The notes beneath the pieces were generated by a model. The model was given only the letters and a program-made list of their open reading frames with translations. It did not search any database and had not been told where the DNA came from. From NCBI GenBank assembly GCA_016790815.1, contig JAEUOG010000032.1:26756-90755 (forward strand): a stretch of DNA of 64,000 bases, read 5' to 3'. Positions within the stretch are counted from its first letter, which is position 1. Every line of letters begins with the position of its first letter. Positions 25,908-34,440 of this stretch are shown piece by piece. The translations under genes were made by a program, and so were the position numbers. The stretch comes from Dechloromonas sp. GTDB lineage: Bacteria > Pseudomonadota > Gammaproteobacteria > Burkholderiales > Rhodocyclaceae.

Positions 25908-27449
25908 TTAGTGGTGGTGTGGATGCGCGTTTGTGTGATGGGTTTCAGAGGCTGCCCGATGGCGCAGGGCCTCGTGTATATCCACGTTGGGCCGCGGATG
26001 GCCGACCCATTGTGGCAACAGTGACCCGGCAATCATGCCAATGATGCTGACGCCCAGCCCGATGAGCTGCGGTGGCACCAGTTGCCCGGCACTGGCCAGG
26101 GCATAGGCGTATTCGTTGGCGCTGCCGCCTGCGGTGCTGACCAACACTTCGACCACGATCCACGATGACAGCCCGCCGATGATGGCTGCCAGCGCCCCCT
26201 GCGTCGTCGCCCGTTTCCAGAAGGCGCCGAAGAAAAGCGGCACGAAGGCGCCGGCCAGCGTGATCTTGTAGGCGTTTTCGACCATCTTGAAAATGCTGGC
26301 GTTGGAGTACAGCGCGAAGGCAAGCACGATGCAGGCAAAAACCACGATGGAGCTGCGCATCACTTTCAGGAGCTGGTGGTCGCCCATGTGCGGGTAGAAG
26401 CCACGCACGACATTTTCCGAGAAGGCGACCGAGGGGGCAAGCAAGGTGGCTGACGAGCAGCTCATGATGGCCGACAGAACGGCGCCGAAGAAGATGGCCT
26501 GGGCGAAGACCGGCGTGTGGTTTAGCACCAGCGTTGGCAGGACGAGCTGCGAGTCGGTCTGCAGCAGGCCGTTGAACAGCACGGGGTCAATCAGCGTCGC
26601 CGAGTAGGCAATGAACATCGGCACGAAGGTAAAGCAGAAATAGATCGAGGCGCCGATGATCGAGCCCCACAGCGCGATGCTCTGGGTCTTCGCCGAGGTG
26701 ATGCGCTGGAAGACGTCCTGTTGCGGGATCGAGCCGAGCATCATGGTGATCCAGGCGCCGAGGAAGGTCAGCCACAGCCACGGATCGGGCGGCGGGAAGA
26801 AATCGAGTTTGCCGGCTGCCGAGGCGTGGTTGATGACCAGTTCGACGCCGCCGGTCAGCCCGGAGACAACGTAGCCGATGTACAGCATGCCGCCCATGAT
26901 GACGCCCATCTGGACGAAATCGAGGATGGCTACCGAGAGCATGCCGCCGAAGGTGGTGTAGGTCAGGACGATCGCCGAACCGAGGATCATGCCGGCCGGC
27001 TGACTGATGTAGCCGTTGGTGACGACATTGAAAACCAGCCCGAGTGCCTTGATCTGGGCTGATACCCAGCCGAGGTAGCTGGCGACGATGCATAGCGTGG
27101 TCAGCACCTCGACCGTGCGGTTGTAACGCAGGCGGAAATAGTCGCCCAGCGTCAGGATGTTGAGCTTGTAGAGCTTCCGCGAGAAGAAGACGCCGGCGAT
27201 GATCAGGCACATCGCCGAGCCGAAAGGATCGGCAACGACGCCGGTCAGGCCGTCCTTGACGAAGGTGGCAGAGACGCCGAAGACGGCTTCGGCCCCGAAC
27301 CAGGTGGCGAACACGGTGGCGGTGACCACCGGTAGCGGCAAATGGCGGCCAGCAATAGCGAAATCCTTGGCACTATGGACGCGGGTCGCCGCAAAGAGGC
27401 CAATACCGATGGAAACCAGCAGGTAGAGAACGACGAACCAGATCAGCAT
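25908..27449 (-). CDS. Sodium:solute symporter family protein
   Basis: A 513-residue SSS/SLC5-type transporter with about 13 hydrophobic helices. Segments such as ATWFGAEAVFGVSATFV, LTYTTFGGMLSVAILDF and SCSSATLLAPSVAF match the family core. It uses the sodium gradient to import a small solute that cannot be named from the sequence. The C-terminal tail is histidine-rich (ETHHTNAHPHHH), which is unusual and could bind metal. The gap 25771-25907 before VanZ shows only an imperfect inverted repeat (ACACTG...CAGTGT). Confidence 0.87.
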   Translation of the reverse strand: MLIWFVVLYLLVSIGIGLFAATRVHSAKDFAIAGRHLPLPVVTATVFATWFGAEAVFGVSATFVKDGLTGVVADPFGSAMCLIIAGVFFSRKLYKLNILTLGDYFRLRYNRTVEVLTTLCIVASYLGWVSAQIKALGLVFNVVTNGYISQPAGMILGSAIVLTYTTFGGMLSVAILDFVQMGVIMGGMLYIGYVVSGLTGGVELVINHASAAGKLDFFPPPDPWLWLTFLGAWITMMLGSIPQQDVFQRITSAKTQSIALWGSIIGASIYFCFTFVPMFIAYSATLIDPVLFNGLLQTDSQLVLPTLVLNHTPVFAQAIFFGAVLSAIMSCSSATLLAPSVAFSENVVRGFYPHMGDHQLLKVMRSSIVVFACIVLAFALYSNASIFKMVENAYKITLAGAFVPLFFGAFWKRATTQGALAAIIGGLSSWIVVEVLVSTAGGSANEYAYALASAGQLVPPQLIGLGVSIIGMIAGSLLPQWVGHPRPNVDIHEALRHRAASETHHTNAHPHHH

Positions 27450-27490
27450 GATCGTACGGTCGAATGGGGCAAGAGTTTGAAAACGCAGGA

Positions 27491-27496
27491 ATTATA
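27491..27496 (-). promoter_or_regulatory. Candidate -10 element for the symporter gene
   Basis: A perfect TATAAT on the minus strand, 42 bases before the symporter ATG. No convincing -35 lies at 17 bases; TTGAAA occurs with a short 14-base spacer. Confidence 0.35.
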
Positions 27497-27520
27497 AAGT
27501 CGTTGGGCGGTTTCAAGGCG

Positions 27521-28174
27521 TCAAAAAGGGGCGTCGGAATGAAATTGGATGGCTGCTGCGGTCAGCGGGTGAAAAAGGCCCAAATCCATGGCGTGCAGGA
27601 GCAGTCGATCGGCCAGCCCAGTCGCCTCGCCGCCATAAAGGTCGTCACCGAGAATCGGGTGGCCGAGCGAGGCCATATGGACGCGGAGCTGGTGTGAGCG
27701 ACCAGTGACCGGCTCGAGTTCGACGCGCGTCGTGTTGGCGGCCGGGTCGCGGCTGACGACGCGAAACCGGGTCAACGACGGCTTGCCAATCTCGAAATCG
27801 ACCTTCTGTCGCGGACGGTTCGGCCAGTCGCAGATCAACGGTAGCTCAACCTCGCCGCTCTCCTCCGCCATTTGCCCGTAAACGACGGCGACGTAACGCT
27901 TTTCGATCTGGCGTTCGCGGAAAAATCGCGAAAGCTGCCGGTGCATTTCCGCTCCTCGCGCCAGAACGAGCAGGCCGGAAGTCGACATGTCTAGGCGATG
28001 GGCGATCAGCGCATCGGGGAAGCGGGCCTGAACGCGCGACGCCAGGCAGTCGTCCATGCCCTCCCCGCGTCCCGGCACGGAGAGTAGCCCGGCTGGTTTA
28101 TCGACGACGATGATTTCGTTATCGACGTGGATGACGGTCAGGCCGTTGTCGGGTGGTGGCAGATAGGCAGTCAA
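27521..28174 (-). CDS. rluA: Pseudouridine synthase RluA
   Basis: A 217-residue RluA-family enzyme that isomerises uridine in 23S rRNA and tRNA. The catalytic aspartate lies in HRLDMSTSG, and family blocks GLLSVPGRGE, ICDWPNRPRQKV and GRSHQLRVHM are present. Length agrees with E. coli RluA. I chose a TTG start at 28174, preceded by AGGGTGAAAG; it overlaps the TGA of the small upstream ORF as TTGA. The frame is open further upstream to 28399, but that part is a frame shadow of the small ORF. The coupling suggests SOS-linked expression of rluA. Confidence 0.9.
   Translation of the reverse strand: MTAYLPPPDNGLTVIHVDNEIIVVDKPAGLLSVPGRGEGMDDCLASRVQARFPDALIAHRLDMSTSGLLVLARGAEMHRQLSRFFRERQIEKRYVAVVYGQMAEESGEVELPLICDWPNRPRQKVDFEIGKPSLTRFRVVSRDPAANTTRVELEPVTGRSHQLRVHMASLGHPILGDDLYGGEATGLADRLLLHAMDLGLFHPLTAAAIQFHSDAPF
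27551..27586 (-). repeat. Dispersed 36-bp element, copy 13
   Basis: Minus-strand copy, GATTTGGGCC, TTTTT then GCTGACCGCAGCAGCC, inside the last 12 codons of rluA. Confidence 0.75.
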
Positions 28175-28407
28175 AATGCTTTCACCCTGACGCTGCAGCC
28201 GCTGTCCCGGAACGCCGTGCTCTCGCGAAACCAGCTGGAGCCGGGCGAAGTCTGCGCGCAGACGCGGTGGTCGGTTGAGTGGCTTGCCCACCAGTACCAC
28301 GGGGCCGGCTTGGCGAAACTCTGCGGCGCATTGACGGCCAGCCAAATACAGAGCAGCAGCTTGCCGAGCCTTGATTTGAATGCAGAATTTTCTTGCCAAG
28401 CGGTCAT
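28171..28407 (-). CDS. Small secreted protein behind a LexA box
   Basis: A 78-residue open frame with a likely signal peptide (basic start, then LLLCIWLAVNAPQSFA) and a short mature part with WYWWASHSTDHRVCAQTSPG, two cysteines about 26 residues apart. It resembles small betaproteobacterial proteins of unknown function. The ATG lies 10 bases after a perfect LexA box and has no clear Shine-Dalgarno, so the message may be leaderless. Its stop overlaps the TTG of rluA. It would be induced on DNA damage; its function is unknown. Confidence 0.6.
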   Translation of the reverse strand: MTAWQENSAFKSRLGKLLLCIWLAVNAPQSFAKPAPWYWWASHSTDHRVCAQTSPGSSWFRESTAFRDSGCSVRVKAF

Positions 28408-28417
28408 GGTAAATGTA

Positions 28418-28433
28418 CTGTGTTTATACACAG
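28418..28433. promoter_or_regulatory. LexA (SOS) box
   Basis: CTGTGTTTATACACAG, the CTGT-N8-ACAG operator with full dyad symmetry, extended by TA on each side. It lies in the divergent gap between recA (ATG 28610) and the small secreted-protein gene (ATG 28407). It can repress both, and is much closer to the small gene. The complementary strand holds TATAAA within the box. Confidence 0.9.
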
Positions 28434-28609
28434 TATTTAAGTAATGGCGGAGCGGGCTGGGAATATACCTCGTCTGTTCCGTGTAATCAGTGAAATTGAC
28501 GGCTGCCGATGGCACATCCGGAACAATCAGCCTGTCGATCAAACGCAGCAATTTCTATTCCATCTTTGGCCCCTGTGCCATAATCCGCTCAAATTTCCGA
28601 GGTAACACC

Positions 28610-29638
28610 ATGGACGACAACAAGGCAAAGGCGCTCGCCGCAGCGCTGCAACAGATCGAAAAGCAATTCGGTAAAGGCTCCATCATGAAGATGGGTGATG
28701 CCGAAATCGATGAAGGCATCCAGGTCGTGTCAACCGGATCGCTTGGTCTGGACATCGCGCTGGGTGTCGGCGGCTTGCCGCGCGGTCGCGTCGTTGAAAT
28801 CTACGGCCCGGAATCGTCCGGCAAGACCACCCTCTGCCTGCAGGTCGTCGCCGAAATGCAGAAACTTGGTGGCGTGGCCGCCTTCATCGACGCAGAACAC
28901 GCGCTCGACCCGCAATACGCGCAGAAACTGGGCGTCAATGTCGGCGACCTGCTGATCTCGCAGCCGGATACCGGCGAACAAGCCCTCGAAATCGCCGACA
29001 TGCTGGTTCGCTCGGGCTCGGTCGACATCATCGTCGTCGACTCGGTCGCCGCCCTCACCCCGCGCGCCGAAATCGAAGGCGAGATGGGCGACCAGATGGT
29101 CGGCCTGCATGCCCGTCTGATGTCGCAGGCCCTGCGCAAGCTGACTGCCAATATCAAGAAGACCAACACGCTGGTCATCTTCATCAACCAGATCCGTATG
29201 AAAATCGGCGTCATGTTCGGTTCGCCGGAAACGACGACCGGCGGCAACGCCCTCAAGTTCTACGCTTCCGTCCGCCTCGACATCCGTCGTATCGGTGCGA
29301 TCAAGAAGGGTGACGAAGTCATCGGCAGTGAAACCAAGGTCAAGGTCGTCAAGAACAAGGTCGCCCCGCCCTTCCGCGAAGCCATCTTCGACATCCTCTA
29401 CGGTGAAGGCATTTCCCGCCAGGGCGAAGTAGTCGAAATGGGCGTCGCCCACAAGCTGGTCGAGAAGTCCGGTGCCTGGTATTCCTACAAGGGCGAAAAA
29501 ATCGGCCAGGGCAAAGACAATTCCCGCGAATTCCTGAAATCGCACCCGGAAATCGCCCAGGAAATCGAAGCAAGGATTCGTGAGTCCGCCAGCACGACCG
29601 TCATCAAACCAACCAAGGCTGCTGCGGCAGATGCCTGA
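28610..29638 (+). CDS. recA: Recombinase RecA
   Basis: A 342-residue RecA. Walker A is GPESSGKTT, with FIDAEHALD, the L1/L2 DNA-binding loops ([19 protein letters not shown] region; [20 protein letters not shown] in part), and an acidic-to-Ala-rich C-terminus. It forms filaments on single-stranded DNA, drives strand exchange and triggers LexA self-cleavage. The ATG at 28610 is preceded by GAGGTAA; an upstream in-frame extension (from 28490) crosses the promoter and is rejected. The LexA box lies 177 bases before the start. Confidence 0.97.
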   Translation: MDDNKAKALAAALQQIEKQFGKGSIMKMGDAEIDEGIQVVSTGSLGLDIALGVGGLPRGRVVEIYGPESSGKTTLCLQVVAEMQKLGGVAAFIDAEHALDPQYAQKLGVNVGDLLISQPDTGEQALEIADMLVRSGSVDIIVVDSVAALTPRAEIEGEMGDQMVGLHARLMSQALRKLTANIKKTNTLVIFINQIRMKIGVMFGSPETTTGGNALKFYASVRLDIRRIGAIKKGDEVIGSETKVKVVKNKVAPPFREAIFDILYGEGISRQGEVVEMGVAHKLVEKSGAWYSYKGEKIGQGKDNSREFLKSHPEIAQEIEARIRESASTTVIKPTKAAAADA

Positions 29639-30062
29639 CCTGCGCGTCCGCGCCCTGCAATTGCTGACCCGGCGTGACTACAGCCGGGCCGGCTTGCAGG
29701 CCAAGCTCGCACCGCACGCACAATCCGCGGAAGAGCTGTCGGCGGTACTCGATACCCTGCAGGCCGAGCGATTGCTCTCGGACTGTCGCTACGCGACGCA
29801 AAGGGTCGTCGTCAGGGCACGTCGCTACGGCAATGCACGGCTTCGCCAGGAATTGCGCCAGCAAGGCGTCAGCGATGACGACATCGCAACGGCCTTGCCG
29901 GAAGCCGGCGACGAGATCGAGCGCTGTCGGGCAATTTGGGCCAGAAAATTCGGTCGACCGCCGGAAACGGCCGAAGAGCGTGGCAAACAAATGCGTTTCC
30001 TGCAGTATCGTGGATTTTCCGGCGATGCCATTCGCCGGGCGATGTGCGGAGCAGACGAATGA
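29631..30062 (+). CDS. recX: Regulatory protein RecX
   Basis: A 143-residue RecX made of repeated three-helix units ([19 protein letters not shown], then [20 protein letters not shown] and [18 protein letters not shown]). It inhibits RecA filament growth. It starts within the last codons of recA (8-base overlap), as in many proteobacteria. A dispersed-repeat copy (29933-29968) encodes [15 protein letters not shown] between the second and third units. Confidence 0.93.
   Translation: MPDLRVRALQLLTRRDYSRAGLQAKLAPHAQSAEELSAVLDTLQAERLLSDCRYATQRVVVRARRYGNARLRQELRQQGVSDDDIATALPEAGDEIERCRAIWARKFGRPPETAEERGKQMRFLQYRGFSGDAIRRAMCGADE
29933..29968 (+). repeat. Dispersed 36-bp element, copy 14
   Basis: Plus-strand copy, AATTTGGGCC, AAAATT then CGGTCGACCGCCGG, inside recX. 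Confidence 0.75.
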
Positions 30063-30793
30063 ACATGCCGGTATCCAAACTCACGGCCAACAATCTCAAA
30101 AAGCGCTACAAGGCGCGAACGGTTGTCGAAGATGTTTCCTTCGAGGTCAAATCAGGTGAAGTGGTTGGCTTGCTAGGCCCGAATGGTGCCGGCAAGACCA
30201 CCTGTTTTTACATGATTGTGGGACTGGTCGCTGCTGATGGTGGCGAGGTATTCATCGACGACAACAAGCTCACCCACCTGCCGATGCACAGCCGGGCTCG
30301 TCTGGGCTTGTCGTATCTGCCGCAGGAGGCGTCAGTTTTTCGCAAGCTCAATGTCGAAGAAAATATTCGCGCCATTCTGGAATTGCTCGATTTGCCGGCC
30401 GCGGAGTTGAACGACCGCCTGGAGGGGCTGCTCAGCGAATTACATGTCAGTCATGTTCGCCACGTCAATGCGGCTGCCCTGTCTGGCGGCGAGCGTCGGC
30501 GCGTCGAAATCGCCCGCGCCCTGGCTACCAATCCTCGCTTCATCCTGCTCGACGAGCCGTTTGCCGGGGTTGACCCGATTGCCGTTCTGGAAATCCAGAA
30601 AATCATCCGCTTCCTGAAAGACCGCGGCATCGGAGTCCTGATCACCGACCACAACGTCCGTGAAACTCTGGGTATCTGCGACCACGCCTACATTATCAAC
30701 GCAGGCAACGTACTCGCGGCTGGACGGCCGGATGAAATCGTTGATAATGAAAGCGTACGAAAGGTTTATCTCGGCGAGCACTTCAAGCTCTGA
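30059..30793 (+). CDS. lptB: LPS export ABC transporter ATPase LptB
   Basis: A 244-residue ATPase: Walker [12 protein letters not shown]-loop [11 protein letters not shown], signature LSGGERRR, Walker [14 protein letters not shown] and the switch histidine in ITDHNVRET. It powers lipopolysaccharide extraction by LptFG. The ATG overlaps the recX stop (ATGA). In most proteobacteria lptC and lptA stand directly upstream; here recX does, so lptA/lptC must be elsewhere. The lptB-rpoN order downstream is conserved. Confidence 0.95.
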   Translation: MNMPVSKLTANNLKKRYKARTVVEDVSFEVKSGEVVGLLGPNGAGKTTCFYMIVGLVAADGGEVFIDDNKLTHLPMHSRARLGLSYLPQEASVFRKLNVEENIRAILELLDLPAAELNDRLEGLLSELHVSHVRHVNAAALSGGERRRVEIARALATNPRFILLDEPFAGVDPIAVLEIQKIIRFLKDRGIGVLITDHNVRETLGICDHAYIINAGNVLAAGRPDEIVDNESVRKVYLGEHFKL

Positions 30794-30820
30794 CCGGAAG
30801 ACAAGAACCGACCCTCACCG

Positions 30821-32293
30821 ATGAAGCCGGCACTCCAGCTAAAACTCTCCCAACATCTGGCGCTGACTCCTCAACTGCAGCAGTCGATCAAGCTGCTCCA
30901 GTTGTCGACGATAGAAATGCAGCAGGAAATCGAGCGATATTTGCTCGAGAATCCCATGCTGGAGCGCGAAGATGAGCAAGGTGGCGAAAGTTTTGCCGGT
31001 GCCCAGCAATTCGACTCCCCGCAAACCAGCGAAGGTGAGCGAGAGCAAAAGGTCGAACGCGAAGAACGCGATGCGCGTGAGGAGCGTGAGCAGGATGTTC
31101 CGTCTACGCCATCTGATGTTGACGATGACCGGTGGGCATCCGACGCAGGGACCTTTACCGGTGCCGGGCGCGATGAAGACGACGACAGCGACCCACAGGA
31201 CATTCACGGGACGACCATCAGTCTGCGTGACCATCTTGGCTGGCAACTCGGGATGACTCAGGTTTCGGAGCGTGACCGCAGTCTGGTGCGCTTTCTGATC
31301 GAAGCGCTCGATGACGATGGCTATCTCTCGGCCCCCCTGGAGGAGTTGTGGGAGACCTTGCCACCAGAATACGAAATCGAGATAGAAGAGCTCGAAATAG
31401 CGCTGCATCTCATCCAGAATTTTGATCCTGCCGGCATCGGGGCAAGAAGCCTGCAGGAGTGTCTTGCCCTGCAACTCAAGGCTTTGTCGGGGAGTTGTGA
31501 AAGCAGGGATCTCGCGCTGACCATTGTTCAGAAACATCTTGAGCTGTTGGCCGCACGCGATTTCGTCAAGATTCGCCGTCTGACTGGCTGCGATGATGAG
31601 TCGTTAAAGGCTGCGCAGGCTGTCATCACCAGCCTGAACCCGCGCCCGGCCTCCCGTTTTTCCCAGATAGAAGCTCGCTACATCACGCCGGACGTGATCG
31701 TAAAGAAGCTCAAGGGGAAGTGGACGGCGTACATAAATCCTGATGCCTACCCCCGCCTGCGCATCAACCGTCTTTACGCCGAGATACTTGCCAAGCAGCG
31801 CCGTGGCAATGGCCACCTCTCGACACAGTTGCAGGAGGCGCGCTGGCTGATCAAGAACGTTCAGCAGCGCTTCGAGACCATTCATCGCGTGACGCAAGCC
31901 ATTGTCGATCGTCAGCGCCAGTTCTTTGAGCACGGCGAAGTGGCCATGCGGCCGTTGGTCCTGCGCGAGATCGCCGATATTCTCGGTTTGCACGAGTCGA
32001 CCGTATCACGTGTCACCAGTCAGAAATATATGGCGACGCCACGTGGTATCTTCGAACTCAAATACTTCTTCGGCAGCCATGTCTCCACCGATACCGGTGG
32101 CGCCTGTTCTGCCACGGCCATCCGGGCACTGATCAAGCAGTTGATCTCGGCCGAGGATGGCAAGAAGCCCTTGTCGGATAGTCAATTATCCGAAATACTA
32201 GGCCAGCAGGGAATCGTAGTTGCCCGACGGACGGTTGCAAAATACCGCGAGTCGCTCAACATCCCCCCGGTCAATTTACGCAAGACCCTGTAG
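30821..32293 (+). CDS. rpoN: RNA polymerase sigma-54 factor RpoN
   Basis: A 490-residue sigma-54. Region I is the glutamine/leucine-rich [17 protein letters not shown]; an acidic region II (about 60-130) follows; the core-binding domain is next. The helix-turn-helix is [15 protein letters not shown] and the RpoN box [10 protein letters not shown] is near the C-terminus. It directs transcription from -24/-12 promoters that need enhancer-binding activators. It heads the nitrogen-PTS block with hpf, ptsN and hprK. Confidence 0.97.
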   Translation: MKPALQLKLSQHLALTPQLQQSIKLLQLSTIEMQQEIERYLLENPMLEREDEQGGESFAGAQQFDSPQTSEGEREQKVEREERDAREEREQDVPSTPSDVDDDRWASDAGTFTGAGRDEDDDSDPQDIHGTTISLRDHLGWQLGMTQVSERDRSLVRFLIEALDDDGYLSAPLEELWETLPPEYEIEIEELEIALHLIQNFDPAGIGARSLQECLALQLKALSGSCESRDLALTIVQKHLELLAARDFVKIRRLTGCDDESLKAAQAVITSLNPRPASRFSQIEARYITPDVIVKKLKGKWTAYINPDAYPRLRINRLYAEILAKQRRGNGHLSTQLQEARWLIKNVQQRFETIHRVTQAIVDRQRQFFEHGEVAMRPLVLREIADILGLHESTVSRVTSQKYMATPRGIFELKYFFGSHVSTDTGGACSATAIRALIKQLISAEDGKKPLSDSQLSEILGQQGIVVARRTVAKYRESLNIPPVNLRKTL

Positions 32294-32309
32294 AGAGAGG
32301 AGAAAACAA

Positions 32310-32636
32310 GTGAATCTGCAGATCAGTGGTCACCACATCGAAGTTACCCCGGCACTTCGCGAGTACGTTGAAAACAAGCTGGATCCGGTGATCCGCCATT
32401 TCGACAAGGTAACTGGCGTCAATGTCGTTTTGTCAGTTGAAAAGCTCAAGCAAAAAGGCGAAGTGACGCTGCATGTGCCAGGCAAGGATATCCACGTCGA
32501 AGAGTCAGGTGACGATCTCTACGCCGCTATCGATGCCCTGTTCGACAAGTTGGATCGTCAGGTCCAGAAACACAAGCAAAAGGTCCAGGACCACCATCGC
32601 GGTGACAAACCCGGACTGCGTGCCGTCGCTGAATAA
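32310..32636 (+). CDS. hpf: Ribosome hibernation promoting factor (short form)
   Basis: A 108-residue HPF/YfiA-like protein ([52 protein letters not shown]). It binds the decoding centre and helps dimerise ribosomes in stationary phase. Its start is GTG at 32310, after a strong AGAGAGAGGAG ribosome-binding stretch; no nearby ATG fits. Intrinsic terminator follows, so it ends the rpoN transcript at least in part. Confidence 0.95.
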   Translation: MNLQISGHHIEVTPALREYVENKLDPVIRHFDKVTGVNVVLSVEKLKQKGEVTLHVPGKDIHVEESGDDLYAAIDALFDKLDRQVQKHKQKVQDHHRGDKPGLRAVAE

Positions 32637-32646
32637 GCGCTGAACG

Positions 32647-32681
32647 GGCCGCAGCGAAACTGCCTGCGGCCTTCGTTTTTT
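32647..32681 (+). terminator. Intrinsic terminator after hpf
   Basis: GGCCGCAG and CTGCGGCC form a perfect 8-bp stem with a 9-base loop, followed by TTCGTTTTTT. ptsN begins 11 bases later, so ptsN-hprK depend on read-through or on a promoter inside this short gap. Confidence 0.9.
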
Positions 32682-32691
32682 CATATTCCTT

Positions 32692-33138
32692 ATGAACCCC
32701 TTAACCAACCTCCTATCAATCGATCAGGTTCTGCTCAATCTCGATGCCAGCAGCAAGAAGCGGGTATTCGAGCAGGCAGGCATGCTTTTCGAAAGTCGCC
32801 TTGGTCTTGCCAGGTCGATTATTTTTGACAGCCTGTTCGCGCGCGAAAAACTCGGTTCCACCGGTTTGGGCCAAGGTGTAGCGATCCCCCATGGTCGAAT
32901 CAAGGGGCTGAAACAGGCCGTTGGCGCTTTTCTGCGCCTTGCAACCCCGGTGCCGTTTGATTCTCCGGATGGTCGCCCGGTTGATCTGCTCTTCGTGTTG
33001 CTGGTTCCAGAGCAGGCGACAGAGCAGCATTTGCAGATATTGTCGGAACTGGCCCAACACTTTTCCGATCGGGCGTTCCGCGAAAAACTGCATGCCGCTC
33101 CAGATGCCGCGAGCGTTGTTGCCCTGTTTCAGGGCTGA
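32692..33138 (+). CDS. ptsN: PTS IIA-like nitrogen regulatory protein PtsN
   Basis: A 148-residue EIIA-Ntr domain. The phosphoryl-accepting histidine is His67 in GVAIPHGRIKG. It takes phosphate from NPr and regulates potassium transport and sigma-54-linked processes in relatives. It follows the hpf terminator and precedes hprK by 9 bases, the standard betaproteobacterial arrangement. Confidence 0.95.
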   Translation: MNPLTNLLSIDQVLLNLDASSKKRVFEQAGMLFESRLGLARSIIFDSLFAREKLGSTGLGQGVAIPHGRIKGLKQAVGAFLRLATPVPFDSPDGRPVDLLFVLLVPEQATEQHLQILSELAQHFSDRAFREKLHAAPDAASVVALFQG

Positions 33139-33147
33139 GCGAAGGTC

Positions 33148-34083
33148 GTGCGTCACGTAAGTCTGGTTCAGCTTTACGAGGACAACCGGGAAAAACTGCT
33201 GCTGAACTGGAACGAAGTTCCGCAGACTGACCGCCGTATCGAGATTAAAGGCTCAAACAATTACGGCGCTGATCTCGTTGGCCACATCAATATTATTCAC
33301 CCGGAGCGCCTTCAGGTCTTGGGTTTGGCTGAATACGAGTGGGCAACCCGGATTGGCGAGCGTCGATTCGCGCAGATGCTCGGCGATCTCCTCGGCGCGC
33401 AACCGCCCGCCGTGATAGTCGCTGACGGGCTGACACCCCCCCCGGTGCTTATTGAAACCTGCACCCAACTGAAGACCCCGCTGATTTACTCGCCCAAGCC
33501 TTGTTCGGCGATCATCGATCTGCTCCGGATCTACCTCTCGGCCCGATTGGCGGATACGGTCAGCCTTCACGGTGTCTTCATGGATGTCTTGGGAATGGGC
33601 GTACTGATCACTGGCGACTCCGGTGTCGGCAAATCTGAACTGGCGCTGGAGCTAATCTCCAGAGGGCATGGGCTGGTTGCCGACGACGTTGTCGAAATGG
33701 CCCGAATTGCCCCCACCACGATAGAGGGCCGCTGCCCCGGCATGCTGCGTGATTTTCTTGAGGTGCGTGGTCTCGGTTTGCTCAACATCCGGACGATTTT
33801 CGGCGAGACAGCATCGCGCCGGAAAATGAAACTCAAGCTGATTGTCCATTTGCAAAAAACCTCTGCTGCCGTAGATGCGCCGCGTCTGCCTCTTGATGCA
33901 CAAACTCATGAGGTACTGGGTGTTCCGATCCGCAAGGTTGTCATACCAGTGGCGGCAGGACGTAACCTGGCGGTGTTGCTCGAGGCTGCGGTGCGAAATA
34001 CGATTCTTCAGCTTCGAGGAATCGATAGCATGCAGGATTTCATGGAACGCCAGCAGCGTACAATGCTTGACGATGACACCTGA
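33148..34083 (+). CDS. hprK: HPr kinase/phosphorylase HprK
   Basis: A 311-residue HprK. The N-terminal domain (1-130) precedes a Walker A loop GDSGVGKSE (156-164), the catalytic acidic pair in VADDVVEM and the family signature EVRGLGLLNIRTIFG. It phosphorylates and dephosphorylates HPr/NPr on serine. The start is GTG at 33148. In many betaproteobacteria rapZ and PTS genes follow; here a PsiF-like gene does. Confidence 0.95.
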   Translation: MRHVSLVQLYEDNREKLLLNWNEVPQTDRRIEIKGSNNYGADLVGHINIIHPERLQVLGLAEYEWATRIGERRFAQMLGDLLGAQPPAVIVADGLTPPPVLIETCTQLKTPLIYSPKPCSAIIDLLRIYLSARLADTVSLHGVFMDVLGMGVLITGDSGVGKSELALELISRGHGLVADDVVEMARIAPTTIEGRCPGMLRDFLEVRGLGLLNIRTIFGETASRRKMKLKLIVHLQKTSAAVDAPRLPLDAQTHEVLGVPIRKVVIPVAAGRNLAVLLEAAVRNTILQLRGIDSMQDFMERQQRTMLDDDT

Positions 34084-34131
34084 ATGGCCGATAGTACGTT
34101 CGCTTTTCAAACCATATTGAGGGGACACCCA

Positions 34132-34389
34132 ATGAAAAAACTGATCGGTTTGTTGATTGTCGCATTCGCCGCTACTTCCGCTTACGCTGCTGATGATTGC
34201 GCAGCAAAGGCAGCGGAGAAAAAACTGGCTGGTGCAGCCAAGAACAGCTTTATGAAGAAGTGCACCAAGGATGCCGGCGCTGTTCCGGAAAATGCTGCGT
34301 GTGCAGCTACCGCCAAGGAAAAGAAATTGGCTGGCGCGGCTAAGAACAGCTTCATGAAGAAATGCTCGGCTGACGCTGCTGCCAAGTAA
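34132..34389 (+). CDS. PsiF-like repeat protein
   Basis: An 85-residue secreted protein. Signal peptide MKKLIGLLIVAFAATSAYA is followed by two PsiF-type units in which the 16-residue string EKKLAGAAKNSFMKKC occurs identically at residues 29-44 and 63-78. PsiF was first seen as a phosphate-starvation-inducible protein in E. coli; the function is unknown. The start was set at ATG 34132, after GAGGGGA. The nearly identical repeats suggest a recent internal duplication with a 102-base period. Confidence 0.88.
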   Translation: MKKLIGLLIVAFAATSAYAADDCAAKAAEKKLAGAAKNSFMKKCTKDAGAVPENAACAATAKEKKLAGAAKNSFMKKCSADAAAK

Positions 34390-34408
34390 TCACGCGCACA
34401 GGGAATGG

Positions 34409-34440
34409 TCGGCCATCTGCGGATGGCCGATATTCGTTTA
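34409..34440 (+). terminator. Intrinsic terminator after the PsiF-like gene
   Basis: TCGGCCATC and GATGGCCGA form a perfect 9-bp stem around TGCG, followed by TATTCGTTT. It reaches the stop codon of the convergent cyclase gene. Confidence 0.8.

Noticed and set aside
28408-28551. Longer version (126 codons) of the small SOS protein
   Set aside because: It would translate the LexA box itself; the shorter ATG at 28407 starts directly before a signal peptide.
28490-28609. N-terminal extension of recA
   Set aside because: Crosses the promoter gap; the ATG at 28610 has a good ribosome-binding site and matches the family start.
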